A DNA stretch of 37,771 nt from Cytophagales bacterium (GCA_028279065.1 JANQSY010000016.1:1-37771), one strand, 5' to 3'. Shown: positions 24,919 to 34,315, numbered from the stretch's first letter. Translations and numbers: made by a program. Notes: generated by a model not told the origin, from the letters alone.

Positions 24919-27057
24919 ATGAAGGTATACCGATTGCTTCCGGCTTTCTTGTTGGCTTGGTTAGGCTTAATCGGCTTTTACTCTTGCAATGAGACAAAGG
25001 ATAATACCGATTCAAAAACCCTCCCCCCCAATTCCTATGTAGGGACCACGAAGTGCCAAAGTTGCCATAAGGCGCAATTCAATGATTGGAAAGGATCCCA
25101 CCATGATTGGGCTATGAAGCAAGCTGATCAAACACATGTCCTTGGGGATTTCGATAATGCCGGATTCAAGGCTGATGGGGTGAGTTACACATTCAGAAAA
25201 GAAAGTGAGACCTATTGGGTGGATATAGCGGATCTGGATCAAAACACCGTTTCCTATGAGATCGCTTTTACATTTGGGGTAAGTCCTTTACAACAATACC
25301 TTGTCGAATTCCCAAATGGAAAATTTCAGGTCCTGAGAGCAAGTTGGGATACTGAGAAGCATCTATGGTTTCATCAATATGCAGGAAGGAGGATCGAACA
25401 AAACGATTGGCTTCACTGGACAAGAGAGGGCCAAAGGTGGAACACCATGTGCGCAGAATGCCACTCAACTGATCTCCAAAAAAACTATGACCCCGGGACA
25501 GATGCCTTTAGCACAAGTTTCAGCGAGATAAATATTGGATGCGAAGCCTGCCATGGAAAAGGTGGGCACCATGTTGATTGGGCAAAGGATTATGATCCTT
25601 CAAATGATTCTCAATCCGGGGACAATTTCATTAAGACCATGGGAAGATCTCAAAATTCCCAGATTAATCAGTGTGCTCCCTGTCATTCCAGAAGAACAAA
25701 TCTGACTTCTAAAATGGAAATTGGGCCTCCGTTTGACCAACAATTCAAGCTTCAAACCTTGAACACAGATTTTTATCATCCCGACGGCCAGATAGACGAA
25801 GAGGATTATGTTTTTGGGTCCTTTCTTCAAAGCAAGATGTATTCAGAGGGCGTAAAATGTTCAGATTGTCATAATCCCCATAGTCTGAAACTGGTCGCCA
25901 TCGGAAACGACCTTTGTTTTCAATGTCATGATCAATCGTATGGCCTCGAATCCCATCACTTTCATAAGATGCAAACGGAGGCATCGAAATGCATTAACTG
26001 TCATATGACTGGTAAAACCTATATGGGAAACGACTTCAGGAGAGATCATAGCTTTAGAGTCCCCAGGCCGGATCAATCCGTACTGAATGGCACGCCAAAC
26101 GCTTGTAACAATTGCCATAAGGAAAAGTCTCCAAAATGGGCATCAAAATTAGTTGTTGAATGGTATGGGCCGGAAAGGAAAACCGATCAATCGGATGCGC
26201 TATTAGCTTCGCAGGGGCAGGTTCTGAATAATTCAGAATCCGAAAAGATCATTGAATTTTTAAGGGACGACAGCCTTCCTTTCATCACCAGGGCCAGTAT
26301 TATTGAGAACATACCTCCTGGAAGAAATGCAACTGAAGTTAGGGAAGTTCTGGAGTGCCTTAAAGACCCTTCTCCCCTGGTGCGCTGTAAGGCAGTCGAT
26401 TACTTTAATGGATTTCGGTATGAAGAAAGGTTGCGGATTGCCATGGAAATGGTTAATGACAAAAACCTGATGGTCAGGATCTCAGTTGCCCAACTGGTTG
26501 GGGATCAGAATATCGAAATGATACAGCCGGAACACAGGGAAGCCTTCCAAAGGGCCAGAAATGAATGGGAGAATATGCTTCAAGCTAATTCTGATTTTGC
26601 CGTCGGAAGGTTAAACCTTGGTGATTATTACCTGCAGACCCGGGACCTTTCCGGAGCAATCAGAGAGTATAGGATGGCGTTGAAGATGGACTCAATGCTT
26701 ATCCCTGTTTATTCCAATTTGGCAAGCGCATTTAGCCTTTCCGGAAAAAATCAAGATGCTCTTCACACACTTAACCTTTTGTTGATTCAGGAGCCGGAAT
26801 ATTCAAGGGGTTATTATTTGAGAGGGCTGTTATACCATGAAATGGAGGATCTAGAGCAATCTATTCGGGATATGAAAAAAGCCATCAAACTTGATCCGGG
26901 CAATTTAAAGGCCTATTTGAACCTCTCACTGATCTTTATTGATCTTAACAGGATACAGGAAGCAATAGAGGTCATCGATCTGGGCCTGGGCACAAACCCA
27001 AATGATCCTGAACTAATTCAATTGAAGGACCAACTCATTCGGCGATCTACCGGGTGA
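24919..27057 (+). CDS. Octaheme c-type cytochrome lipoprotein with HEAT-like and TPR tail
   Basis: A 712-residue protein. The signal peptide ends in a lipobox (IGFYSC), so it is lipid-anchored. Eight CxxCH heme motifs begin at residues 46, 178, 208, 252, 314, 333, 358 and 396. Extra histidines (GSHHDW, GGHHVDW, ESHHFHK) could be distal axial ligands. Residues about 430-530 look like HEAT-type helical repeats (ITRASIIENIPP, PLVRCKAVDYFNGF, LMVRISVAQLVGD), and about 545-705 hold TPR repeats (LGDYYLQTRDLSGAIREYRMAL and repeats). The heme part should carry electrons; the tail should bind a protein partner. It is related to uncharacterised multiheme proteins with TPRs, and the substrate is unknown. 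Its stop is immediately adjacent to that of the DUF2490 gene. Confidence 0.93.
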   Translation: MKVYRLLPAFLLAWLGLIGFYSCNETKDNTDSKTLPPNSYVGTTKCQSCHKAQFNDWKGSHHDWAMKQADQTHVLGDFDNAGFKADGVSYTFRKESETYWVDIADLDQNTVSYEIAFTFGVSPLQQYLVEFPNGKFQVLRASWDTEKHLWFHQYAGRRIEQNDWLHWTREGQRWNTMCAECHSTDLQKNYDPGTDAFSTSFSEINIGCEACHGKGGHHVDWAKDYDPSNDSQSGDNFIKTMGRSQNSQINQCAPCHSRRTNLTSKMEIGPPFDQQFKLQTLNTDFYHPDGQIDEEDYVFGSFLQSKMYSEGVKCSDCHNPHSLKLVAIGNDLCFQCHDQSYGLESHHFHKMQTEASKCINCHMTGKTYMGNDFRRDHSFRVPRPDQSVLNGTPNACNNCHKEKSPKWASKLVVEWYGPERKTDQSDALLASQGQVLNNSESEKIIEFLRDDSLPFITRASIIENIPPGRNATEVREVLECLKDPSPLVRCKAVDYFNGFRYEERLRIAMEMVNDKNLMVRISVAQLVGDQNIEMIQPEHREAFQRARNEWENMLQANSDFAVGRLNLGDYYLQTRDLSGAIREYRMALKMDSMLIPVYSNLASAFSLSGKNQDALHTLNLLLIQEPEYSRGYYLRGLLYHEMEDLEQSIRDMKKAIKLDPGNLKAYLNLSLIFIDLNRIQEAIEVIDLGLGTNPNDPELIQLKDQLIRRSTG

Positions 27058-27870
27058 TCAAAACTCATCCTCAAGGATCATTGATCTTTCAAGGGCTTTC
27101 TCTTTCTTATGATTGAAAAAATCAAATGTATGGTAAACCGAGATCCTTGGAATGAACCTTAATTCATAAGTCGTTGGGGATCCGGCATGCCGGAAAGTAA
27201 ACATTGGACCAGCCTGAAACTGGAAATTTTTATTTAAGATGTAACCCACACCCATGAAAAATCGAAAATCTTCGAAGTAGTTATACTTCACCTTTGGACC
27301 AGCCTGAAAAAAAACCTCGGCATATGGAGACATGAACACAGTGCCTGGCACGAAATGATGATTATTCAGAGGGTAATACATTGAGATCTTGTACCTGAAC
27401 CTGAAATCAAGGAAAAAGGAGGACCCTTTTTCATAATCTCTTTTCCACCGTTGTTCAAACCTGTATTGGTGATACAATTTTGTTCTTCCTAAGGGCTGGA
27501 CTAAAAGTATCTGCTCCCAAAACCGGAATTGGTTTACCACCTTGTCAATATTTTCAGCATCCTGATCCGGGGCCCAATAGAAAGGCGTAACGATCCCAAG
27601 GGTCAATGAGATTTTATTATTTACCAGGTATAATGCCCCAAATCTTAGATAGATCTGGGCCATATCACTAACAAAGTCGTTTCTCCTCCTAAAATGGTAC
27701 TCACCATAATAGAACACTTTTCGACTAAAACGATACTTGGTATAAAGACCAAGCCATAGCCCGGTAGTGGTAGTTATCTCTTTGGAATCCGAGCCATCTC
27801 CGGCGAAGGCGGGTTGCTTCTGGCAACCCAGAAAGATGAAAATGATCGATATGGTAAAAATGCTTTTCAA
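27058..27870 (-). CDS. DUF2490-family outer-membrane barrel protein
   Basis: A 270-residue protein with an N-terminal export signal. It may be cleaved after PAFA; a cysteine in FLGCQ could instead be a weak lipobox. The rest is a beta-barrel with the DUF2490 pattern: TTGLWLGLYTKYRFSRKVFYYGEYHFRRR, then LVQPLGRTKLYHQYRFEQRW, then FFMGVGYILNKNFQFQAGPMF and a final strand. Function is unknown for the family, which resembles porins. The start is TTG at 27870, set by GGAGGA at 27876-27881 five bases upstream and by the lack of any in-frame ATG before the next upstream stop. The Shine-Dalgarno sequence sits inside the end of the preceding MORN-like gene, so the two are coupled. The stop lies back to back with the octaheme gene stop. 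Confidence 0.88.
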   Translation of the reverse strand: MKSIFTISIIFIFLGCQKQPAFAGDGSDSKEITTTTGLWLGLYTKYRFSRKVFYYGEYHFRRRNDFVSDMAQIYLRFGALYLVNNKISLTLGIVTPFYWAPDQDAENIDKVVNQFRFWEQILLVQPLGRTKLYHQYRFEQRWKRDYEKGSSFFLDFRFRYKISMYYPLNNHHFVPGTVFMSPYAEVFFQAGPKVKYNYFEDFRFFMGVGYILNKNFQFQAGPMFTFRHAGSPTTYELRFIPRISVYHTFDFFNHKKEKALERSMILEDEF

Positions 27871-27871
27871 G

Positions 27872-29854
27872 TCATTCCTCCATGATCAATGTCCATTTTG
27901 CGTCAAAGCTTTTTGCGTGCTTCATTTTCTTCTCAAGCTTTTGGGTGTTCGCGTATCTTAATTTTAAAAGCCTTATCTGGACGGATCTCACATCATTTAG
28001 CTGGTTAAAAACCTTAAAAGGATCCTCATACTGCTCCTTTGCCAACTGAATCCCTTGAGGGATCATTTCATTTATCACTGGCTCGTAGAGCTTTTTCTTT
28101 ACCCGGTTTGGAACCTTATCGGTATAGGTGAATGGATCAAAGAGATACTCGGTATAAACACTATCCAGGACAGGCATCATATTTTCGATCTCCTTTGCAA
28201 GGAACAGCAGCTCATCAAGTTTTTTCAACTCCGTGATGATCTTGAAACCAATATCCATCTGTCTTTGGGCGTCCTTGGCCCCAATGAAGATCTCATATTG
28301 GGCTGGGAAAGTCTTCTCAAAAAAGAAATTATTGGTTTGCTCAAGGGTCTGACCAAGGCTGAGGGTAGTAGGTAATTCACTGTACAGGGAGTCTTCCAGG
28401 TGCCGCTCCTGCTTTATGCTTTCATTCAGGTCAAAAAGTTGCTTTGCATACTGGTGAGCATCCAATTCCTTTAGAGCCACCTTGTAAAGGGAGTCGGCAA
28501 AATGATTCCTCCGCTTTAGGTTTTCAGAGACGTAGATCAAGAAGTTGCGTTTTCCTTCTCCAACCCCTTTATCGTAATGGATCAGCCGATTTCTTCCGCT
28601 GATAAAGATGTTATCTGCGGAAAGTATCTTTTCCGCGTGGTCAACCAGCAGGCCTTCTCGATAATAGTAGATGACCCCATGGCCTTGCGAGATTTTGGAC
28701 CAGGATATAATTTTTTCCATTATCGGGTCCTGCCTTTTTGTCCAAAGATGAATTCCATGGAGTATGGTGTCGTTAAGGAATTCAAGGTTACCCAGACTCA
28801 ATCCTTTAAAATCATCCACCTTTTCCTTCAAGAATTCCTCCTCCTCTTTCCATGAAACAATGGCTTCCTCTTCTTCAGTAGATAACTCGTATATCCCCCT
28901 TGTAGCACCTATAGGCAGACCGAATTGGTATTCCAGGCTTTGATCGTATTGGAAGACCTTGTCCAGAACTTCCTGAATAAATCTATTGGCGGTTTCCTGG
29001 GAGGCCATATACTTAGAACTTGAAGGGTAGCCATCACTGAATGCAAGGCTCACGGGGTGATCGACAAGCTTGAATCCTGATGCACCGTCATCGATCTCTT
29101 TTGTTAATCTCGGACTTAGGGGAAATCCGAGACTTAGCAAGGTATCATCATTCAAGGTCTTGACGAGTGAGATCAACACCCCTGATCTGTACTCTCTTTC
29201 CTCCCAGATAGAATCCCTTGGGTGATGGATCAGCCATGTTCCATCAAAAAACCCATTTACCGTTTCCCCATTGATCGAGATCTCCTCCCCAGAGTCTCCA
29301 TTCCTGGAATAATTAAAACTCCCTTGAATCCTTTTATCCTGAAAAGAAGCCTTAAATACCTCGAGGTCCTTTTCCCATTTTCCATTTCGGTATCGTGAGG
29401 ATTTAAGTTCCACAGGGCCATCAGGAAATCCATCCTTATAATTCAGTTTCAATGAATTCTCAGTGGTAAGAAGAGCATAGGTCATGCCCCCCTTTTGAAT
29501 ACTATGGATCATGGCCTTATTAAGGTCTTCCTCATATATCCATGTCCCTGTTTTTAGTCCATCCTTGAACTGGCCCTTCCAGTAATATGCACGCCGCAGC
29601 GTTTCATCTTCGCTTTCCTTTTGTTCGGAGCTGAATTCAAATTGTCCATCCCGGACTTTCTCTCCATTTTTTAAATAATAGCCGAACTTGGACTTACCGC
29701 TTATGCCGGTTTCTGTTGTAAAAAGGCTGTCGAAGGTCAACCGCTGTTGGCCATTCACAGTTTTTGCGGGAAAAAAAATCAAAATCCCAAGTAAAAGAAA
29801 TGGGAAGAGAAGGCGAATGGTAGGTGGTAGGCTAGCCAACTTTGAACTATTCAA
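27872..29854 (-). CDS. Exported MORN-like repeat protein of unknown function
   Basis: A 660-residue protein with an N-terminal signal peptide or anchor (LLFPFLLLGILIFFPAKTVNGQ). The first half contains MORN-type repeats (NGEKVRDGQFEF, WKGQFKDGLKTGTWIY, NGETVNGFFDGTWLIHH), the kind also seen in YwqK-annotated proteins. The second half, from about residue 300, is helical and charged, with coiled-coil-like segments (FLKEKVDDFKGLSL, DSLYKVALKELDAHQYAKQL), and ends KWTLIMEE. The start is TTG at 29854 because no ATG precedes the signal region. The stop is one base before the DUF2490 start. It is likely an envelope scaffold partner of the DUF2490 barrel; this is an inference from coupling. It is divergent from the AsmA-like gene at 30012. 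Confidence 0.75.
   Translation of the reverse strand: MNSSKLASLPPTIRLLFPFLLLGILIFFPAKTVNGQQRLTFDSLFTTETGISGKSKFGYYLKNGEKVRDGQFEFSSEQKESEDETLRRAYYWKGQFKDGLKTGTWIYEEDLNKAMIHSIQKGGMTYALLTTENSLKLNYKDGFPDGPVELKSSRYRNGKWEKDLEVFKASFQDKRIQGSFNYSRNGDSGEEISINGETVNGFFDGTWLIHHPRDSIWEEREYRSGVLISLVKTLNDDTLLSLGFPLSPRLTKEIDDGASGFKLVDHPVSLAFSDGYPSSSKYMASQETANRFIQEVLDKVFQYDQSLEYQFGLPIGATRGIYELSTEEEEAIVSWKEEEEFLKEKVDDFKGLSLGNLEFLNDTILHGIHLWTKRQDPIMEKIISWSKISQGHGVIYYYREGLLVDHAEKILSADNIFISGRNRLIHYDKGVGEGKRNFLIYVSENLKRRNHFADSLYKVALKELDAHQYAKQLFDLNESIKQERHLEDSLYSELPTTLSLGQTLEQTNNFFFEKTFPAQYEIFIGAKDAQRQMDIGFKIITELKKLDELLFLAKEIENMMPVLDSVYTEYLFDPFTYTDKVPNRVKKKLYEPVINEMIPQGIQLAKEQYEDPFKVFNQLNDVRSVQIRLLKLRYANTQKLEKKMKHAKSFDAKWTLIMEE
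27876..27881 (-). promoter_or_regulatory. Shine-Dalgarno (GGAGGA) setting the TTG start of the DUF2490 gene
   Basis: The minus strand reads GGAGGA, five bases before TTG at 27870, inside the last codons of the MORN-like gene. Strong ribosome-binding sites are uncommon in this phylum, so this one is notable and settles the start. Confidence 0.72.
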
Positions 29855-29902
29855 AAACCGCTTCTTGGATCGGATTAAAACAACTTATAAATGTAACCTT
29901 AA

Positions 29903-29935
29903 ATTGGAAGAATCCTTCATCCAAAAATAATTTTG
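29903..29935 (+). promoter_or_regulatory. Promoter of the AsmA-family gene
   Basis: TTG at 29904-29906 and TAATTTTG at 29928-29935 match the two Bacteroidota elements with 21 bases between. Transcription would start near 29942, giving a leader of about 70 bases before the ATG at 30012. Confidence 0.6.
29922..29929 (-). promoter_or_regulatory. -7 box (TATTTTTG) facing the MORN-like gene
   Basis: The minus strand reads TATTTTTG, a full TAnnTTTG match that overlaps the plus-strand box at 29928-29935 by two bases. The upstream box is weak (only a TTTTTA run about 22 bases away). The two promoters could not both be occupied at once. Confidence 0.4.
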
Positions 29936-30011
29936 ATAGGATGCATTTGATAAAAATGAAAGCTAGTTTTGGCCCAAGCATTGCTAGCATTAGTTTAAAT
30001 CTATCTCAGCT

Positions 30012-33000
30012 ATGGCGCTTAGAAAAAGAACCTGGGTACTGATTATTCTGGGGATAATCCTCCTTCCCCCGCTCCTCTTTTGCATCACCCTATTTGTGAT
30101 CTATCAAAATCAGGATGCTATTGTGCAGGGCCAGCTAAAAAACTTCAATGAAACTCTACAAGGAAGAATCGAATTCCGGGACTCACATATATCGCCATTT
30201 GAAAAATTTCCACATATCTCCATCGAACTGGATGACCTCGTGATCCATGAATCCAAAAGTAGCAACGATTCTGTAGCATATATTAAAGAATGCTACCTGG
30301 GATTTGATCTCTGGACAATTCTTGACGGGAAATACGAGGTAAAGGATATCGAACTAAAAGGCGGTTCCATTTCAATTATTCAGGATACCCTGGGTGACCT
30401 TAACATAGCAAGGGCCTTCCTTCCCATCAAGGAAGACACCTCCCAAAGCGAGGCTTTAGCCTTCAAAATCCATTCAATTGACCTATTGCATGTTGAATTC
30501 TCCTACTTCAACGAGGAAAACAGTCTTCATGCAATGGCAAATGTAGATCAGGCAAACTCATTTTTTCACGCTGAACCCAATCACATGAAGTTCAGTCTGA
30601 ATAGTCAGTTCGTATTGGATGTTATCCAGGAGGGCAAGCCCACATTCATGGTAAACAAGAATTTCACTACCAAAATTGAGATGGATTACATTGAGGATGA
30701 GCAAGTGATCGTTGTCAAGCCTTCTGAATTTAGCCTTGAGCATGGAGACTTTGGACTTGCAGGCAAAGTAGATCTGGATAATGACCTTGACCTCGATCTT
30801 TCAATAACAGGCACTAAACCAAATTTTGACCTTTTAATTGCCTTTGCTCCGGATGATCTGGCTAAAACCCTGAGGAAATATGATAACGCGGGAAAAATCT
30901 ACTTTGAAGCCGTGTTAAAGGGGAAAACCGCTAATGGGAATACCCCCTACGTAATGGCCGAATTTGGCTGTGAAGAGGCTTTTTTTAAGAACAATTCAAA
31001 TGAAACCATACTTGATGAGCTCTTTTTCAAAGGCCATTTCACCAATGGTGAAGCCAGGGATCTAAGCACCATGGAATTCTCCCTTTTCGATTTCAGCGCG
31101 CGGCCTGAAGCGGGCACCTTCAAGGGACACCTTAAGGTCAAAAACTTCCTATCACCCGAGATCGACATGAAGATCGCCTCGAATTTTGACCTTGAATTTT
31201 TAGCTGCATTCTTAAACATAGAGGACCTTGAAGACCTGGATGGGGATGTGAACCTGACTATGAATTTTAGAGATATCATCGACCTGGATACCCCGGAAAA
31301 GAGTCTTGAAAAGTTTAACCAATCCTATTTTACAGAACTCGATATCAATAACCTGACCTTCAAGTCGCCTGATTATCACCTCAGGGTAGATGATATTGAC
31401 CTCAGAGCAACCATGGAGGGAAACAAAGCTCAGATCGACCATTTTAATGTCAAAGTGGGTAATTCGGACCTTCAGATGACAGCCAGCATCTCTGACCTTC
31501 CTTCAATTCTTCATCACACTGATATCCCTGTTACTGCACGAATGCATCTGAAATCAAAATTTCTTGATATAACCGAATTAACCACCAGCTCTGATACGAC
31601 TCCCGGAGTGGATGAGCAGATAGAAAACTTTGACCTGAAAATGAAGTTTGTAACCAGTGCAAAGGCTGTTACCGAAGCTGAGAATCTTCCTTTGGGGGAT
31701 TTTTCAATTGAGAACCTTTATGCCAAGTTTAAGAACTATCCCCATACCCTTCACGGCTTTAAAGCTGAGGTCAAGATTGAAGAAAACTCCATGAGATATA
31801 CCGGATTAACTGGAATGATCGATTCAAGTGATTTCAAATCAGCAGGAATATGCCAGAATTATAACCTATGGTTTGAAGAGGAAAAGAAAGGGAAAACCAA
31901 TATTCTCTTTTTTATCGAGTCCAGTTCAGTCAAATTCAGTAACCTCTTCACCTACGACGGTGTGAATTATGTGCCCGAAGAATACAGACACGAGGAATTC
32001 AAGGACTTTAAATTCAAGGGGAATGCTAGGTTAAAGTATGACAAGGAACTGGTATCCACTGATATTTTCGTTGATTATATAAGGGCAAGCATGAAGATTC
32101 ACCCCATTCGGCTCGAAAGATTAGGTGGAAGGATGCAGATCGCCAATGATGAATTCAAATTGACCAATTTCCGTGGAAAAATGGGAAACAGTCAGTTTGT
32201 AGCTGATATGACCTACTACCTCGGAGAGGATGAATCTGATAGAACCATTCCAAATCACCTGAATTTTACTTCGATCTACATCAATTTTGATCAACTGATG
32301 AGGTATAACCCTCCACCTCCAACTGGTGTTTCAAATACCCAGGCACACGAAGAAGCTTGGAGTATTTATCAGATCCCTTTCCCAAACATGAGTTTTGACT
32401 TTAAGATCGATCACATGCACTATCAGAAAAAGAGCATTGATAACTTCTTATGCAGGTTCAGGACCAAATCAAATCAAACATTGTTCCTTGATACAGTAGC
32501 CCTTGAGATCGTTGGTGGTAGAATAGATATGAACGGATCTTTCAACGGAGCTAACCCAAAGCATATTTTCTTTGTTCCGCATATGAAGATACAGGATCTG
32601 GACCTGGACCAGTTATTACTAAGATTTGAAAATCTGGGACAGGATCATCTTGTCTCTGAAAACGTAAACGGAAGGTTAAGTGGAGAGGTAAACGGAACCC
32701 TGTGGTTGTACCCCAATATGGTCCCCAAGATTGATGAAAGCGACATTGAAATGAAGGTAAGGATAGTGGATGGAAGGTTAGAAAAGTATACTGCACTTGA
32801 TGCACTTTCGGATTACTTCAAGGATAAGAATCTGGCCAAAGTTCTTTTCGATACCTTGCAAAACAGTGTCAAGATGGAAAAGGGAGTAATGTATATTCCA
32901 AACATGACCATCAATTCCTCACTCGGATTTATTGAAGTTTCAGGAAAGCAGGACCTGGATTTGAACATGGAGTATTATATGAGGATCCCTTGGAAGATGG

Positions 33001-33170
33001 TCACAAAAGCCGGTTTTCAAAAGCTGTTCAAGAAGGATCAGGATATTTCGGAGGACCAGGTGGACGAGATCGAATATCAGGAAGAAGGAAAAAGAACAAG
33101 GTATCTGAACATCAAGATCACCGGAACACCGGATGATTACTCCATTGCTATGGGAAAGGATAAAAATTAG
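30012..33170 (+). CDS. Large AsmA-family protein
   Basis: A 1052-residue protein with a short basic N-terminus and one membrane helix (about 8-30, VLIILGIILLPPLLFCITLFVIY), then a very long beta-rich periplasmic part. The AsmA-like N-terminal pattern is present (NETLQGRIEFRDSHISPFEKFPHISIELDDLVI). Repeated short sandwich strands follow, and an AsmA-C-like end near 850-1040 (INSSLGFIEVSGKQDLDLNMEYYMRIPWKMV). The length suits the group, whose members are thought to move phospholipids between the inner and outer membranes. The start is the ATG at 30012 after the membrane-helix pattern. It is divergent from the MORN-like gene, and its stop overlaps that of the desaturase gene (TTAG). Confidence 0.87.
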   Translation: MALRKRTWVLIILGIILLPPLLFCITLFVIYQNQDAIVQGQLKNFNETLQGRIEFRDSHISPFEKFPHISIELDDLVIHESKSSNDSVAYIKECYLGFDLWTILDGKYEVKDIELKGGSISIIQDTLGDLNIARAFLPIKEDTSQSEALAFKIHSIDLLHVEFSYFNEENSLHAMANVDQANSFFHAEPNHMKFSLNSQFVLDVIQEGKPTFMVNKNFTTKIEMDYIEDEQVIVVKPSEFSLEHGDFGLAGKVDLDNDLDLDLSITGTKPNFDLLIAFAPDDLAKTLRKYDNAGKIYFEAVLKGKTANGNTPYVMAEFGCEEAFFKNNSNETILDELFFKGHFTNGEARDLSTMEFSLFDFSARPEAGTFKGHLKVKNFLSPEIDMKIASNFDLEFLAAFLNIEDLEDLDGDVNLTMNFRDIIDLDTPEKSLEKFNQSYFTELDINNLTFKSPDYHLRVDDIDLRATMEGNKAQIDHFNVKVGNSDLQMTASISDLPSILHHTDIPVTARMHLKSKFLDITELTTSSDTTPGVDEQIENFDLKMKFVTSAKAVTEAENLPLGDFSIENLYAKFKNYPHTLHGFKAEVKIEENSMRYTGLTGMIDSSDFKSAGICQNYNLWFEEEKKGKTNILFFIESSSVKFSNLFTYDGVNYVPEEYRHEEFKDFKFKGNARLKYDKELVSTDIFVDYIRASMKIHPIRLERLGGRMQIANDEFKLTNFRGKMGNSQFVADMTYYLGEDESDRTIPNHLNFTSIYINFDQLMRYNPPPPTGVSNTQAHEEAWSIYQIPFPNMSFDFKIDHMHYQKKSIDNFLCRFRTKSNQTLFLDTVALEIVGGRIDMNGSFNGANPKHIFFVPHMKIQDLDLDQLLLRFENLGQDHLVSENVNGRLSGEVNGTLWLYPNMVPKIDESDIEMKVRIVDGRLEKYTALDALSDYFKDKNLAKVLFDTLQNSVKMEKGVMYIPNMTINSSLGFIEVSGKQDLDLNMEYYMRIPWKMVTKAGFQKLFKKDQDISEDQVDEIEYQEEGKRTRYLNIKITGTPDDYSIAMGKDKN

Positions 33171-34285
33171 GCAGCTACGGGTATGGGCCTTTGCCCCAGC
33201 ATTTTTAACATCTTTCCGTGCTCATACAGGGCAAGCAGGAAGTTCTTAGTCGATCGATAAGGCACCCCAAACTCTCCGGCTGTTTCCCGCACAATACCAG
33301 CAATTTTGGGATAATGGACATGGCAAATGCTGGGAAAAAGATGGTGCTCTACCTGGTAATTCAAACCACCTATATACCAGGCAAATATCCTGCTTGATGG
33401 ACTATAGTTCTGGGTGGTCATCATCTGATGGATAGCCCAATTTTGATCCATTTGCCCTGAGTCATTTGGCAAAGGGTATTCCGATGGAGGCATGACATGC
33501 GCCGTTTGAAAAATGCATCCGAATAAAAGGCCGGTGGTAAAGTGCATCGCAACGAAAAACAATACCGTAAGCCACCAGGGAATAGGTAATGTGACTATTG
33601 GAATCACAAGGAATATGATATAATAGAAGATCTTTCCCAGGATCAATCGCAATAGTTGGCTTGCTAATTTAACCTTCTGCCCTTTCAACAAGCCCTTAGA
33701 TTTGTACCTGAAAAGCTGACGGTAATCCTTTGTTGTGAGCCAAAGAAAGGTCATTAAACCATAAAGGAACCAGCCATAAATATGCTGATACTTATGAGCA
33801 GGCAGCCATTTTTTGTGAGGAGAAAGACGCATTAAAGGCCCAGGATCAATATCCTCATCCATTCCTTCGATATTGGTATAGGTATGGTGAAGTACGTTGT
33901 GTTGGATCTTCCAGTTTATGGCACTGCCTCCTATTAGGTTTACGGTATGGCCCATGATCTTATTTACCAACCTACTATTGGAATATGCCCCGTGATTGGC
34001 ATCGTGCATAATGGAGCAGCCTATCCCTGCCATTCCAAAACCCATAATCACCCAAAGCAGAAAAAGCAAGGGAACCGGTCCCGTTACGACTCCCGATACC
34101 ATTAAGAAATAGGGGACCAGGTAAATCGAGAGTATACCGGCGGTTTTAAGATACATTTGGGTATTTCCGTATTTGGAGATCTCATTATCAGAGAAAAACC
34201 CGTTGACCCTTTTCTTCAGGGTCTTAAAAAACTCGGCTTCTTTCCTATGGTCAAAATGTACCGGATTGAGGGCAGCATCCTTCAT
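33167..34285 (-). CDS. Membrane fatty acid desaturase (front-end type)
   Basis: A 372-residue integral membrane di-iron desaturase, numbered from ATG 34285; a TTG at 34294 would add three residues. The three histidine boxes are intact: H94DANH98, H129NVLHH134 and Q311VEHH315. A glutamine in the third box, in place of histidine, is the mark of the front-end group that acts between an existing double bond and the carboxyl end, as in delta-5/delta-6 enzymes. Hydrophobic segments flank the boxes. No cytochrome b5 domain is fused, so electrons must come from separate carriers. The substrate is probably acyl lipid or acyl-CoA, not settled here. It follows the DoxX-like gene by 30 bases. Confidence 0.93.
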   Translation of the reverse strand: MKDAALNPVHFDHRKEAEFFKTLKKRVNGFFSDNEISKYGNTQMYLKTAGILSIYLVPYFLMVSGVVTGPVPLLFLLWVIMGFGMAGIGCSIMHDANHGAYSNSRLVNKIMGHTVNLIGGSAINWKIQHNVLHHTYTNIEGMDEDIDPGPLMRLSPHKKWLPAHKYQHIYGWFLYGLMTFLWLTTKDYRQLFRYKSKGLLKGQKVKLASQLLRLILGKIFYYIIFLVIPIVTLPIPWWLTVLFFVAMHFTTGLLFGCIFQTAHVMPPSEYPLPNDSGQMDQNWAIHQMMTTQNYSPSSRIFAWYIGGLNYQVEHHLFPSICHVHYPKIAGIVRETAGEFGVPYRSTKNFLLALYEHGKMLKMLGQRPIPVAA

Positions 34286-34315
34286 GGATGGCAAAAATAG
34301 AGTTTATTGATCTAT

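Noticed and set aside
27872-29854. MORN-like repeats read as a YwqK-type antitoxin
   Set aside because: The protein is 660 residues with an export signal, and its partner is an outer-membrane barrel, so a toxin-antitoxin role has no support.
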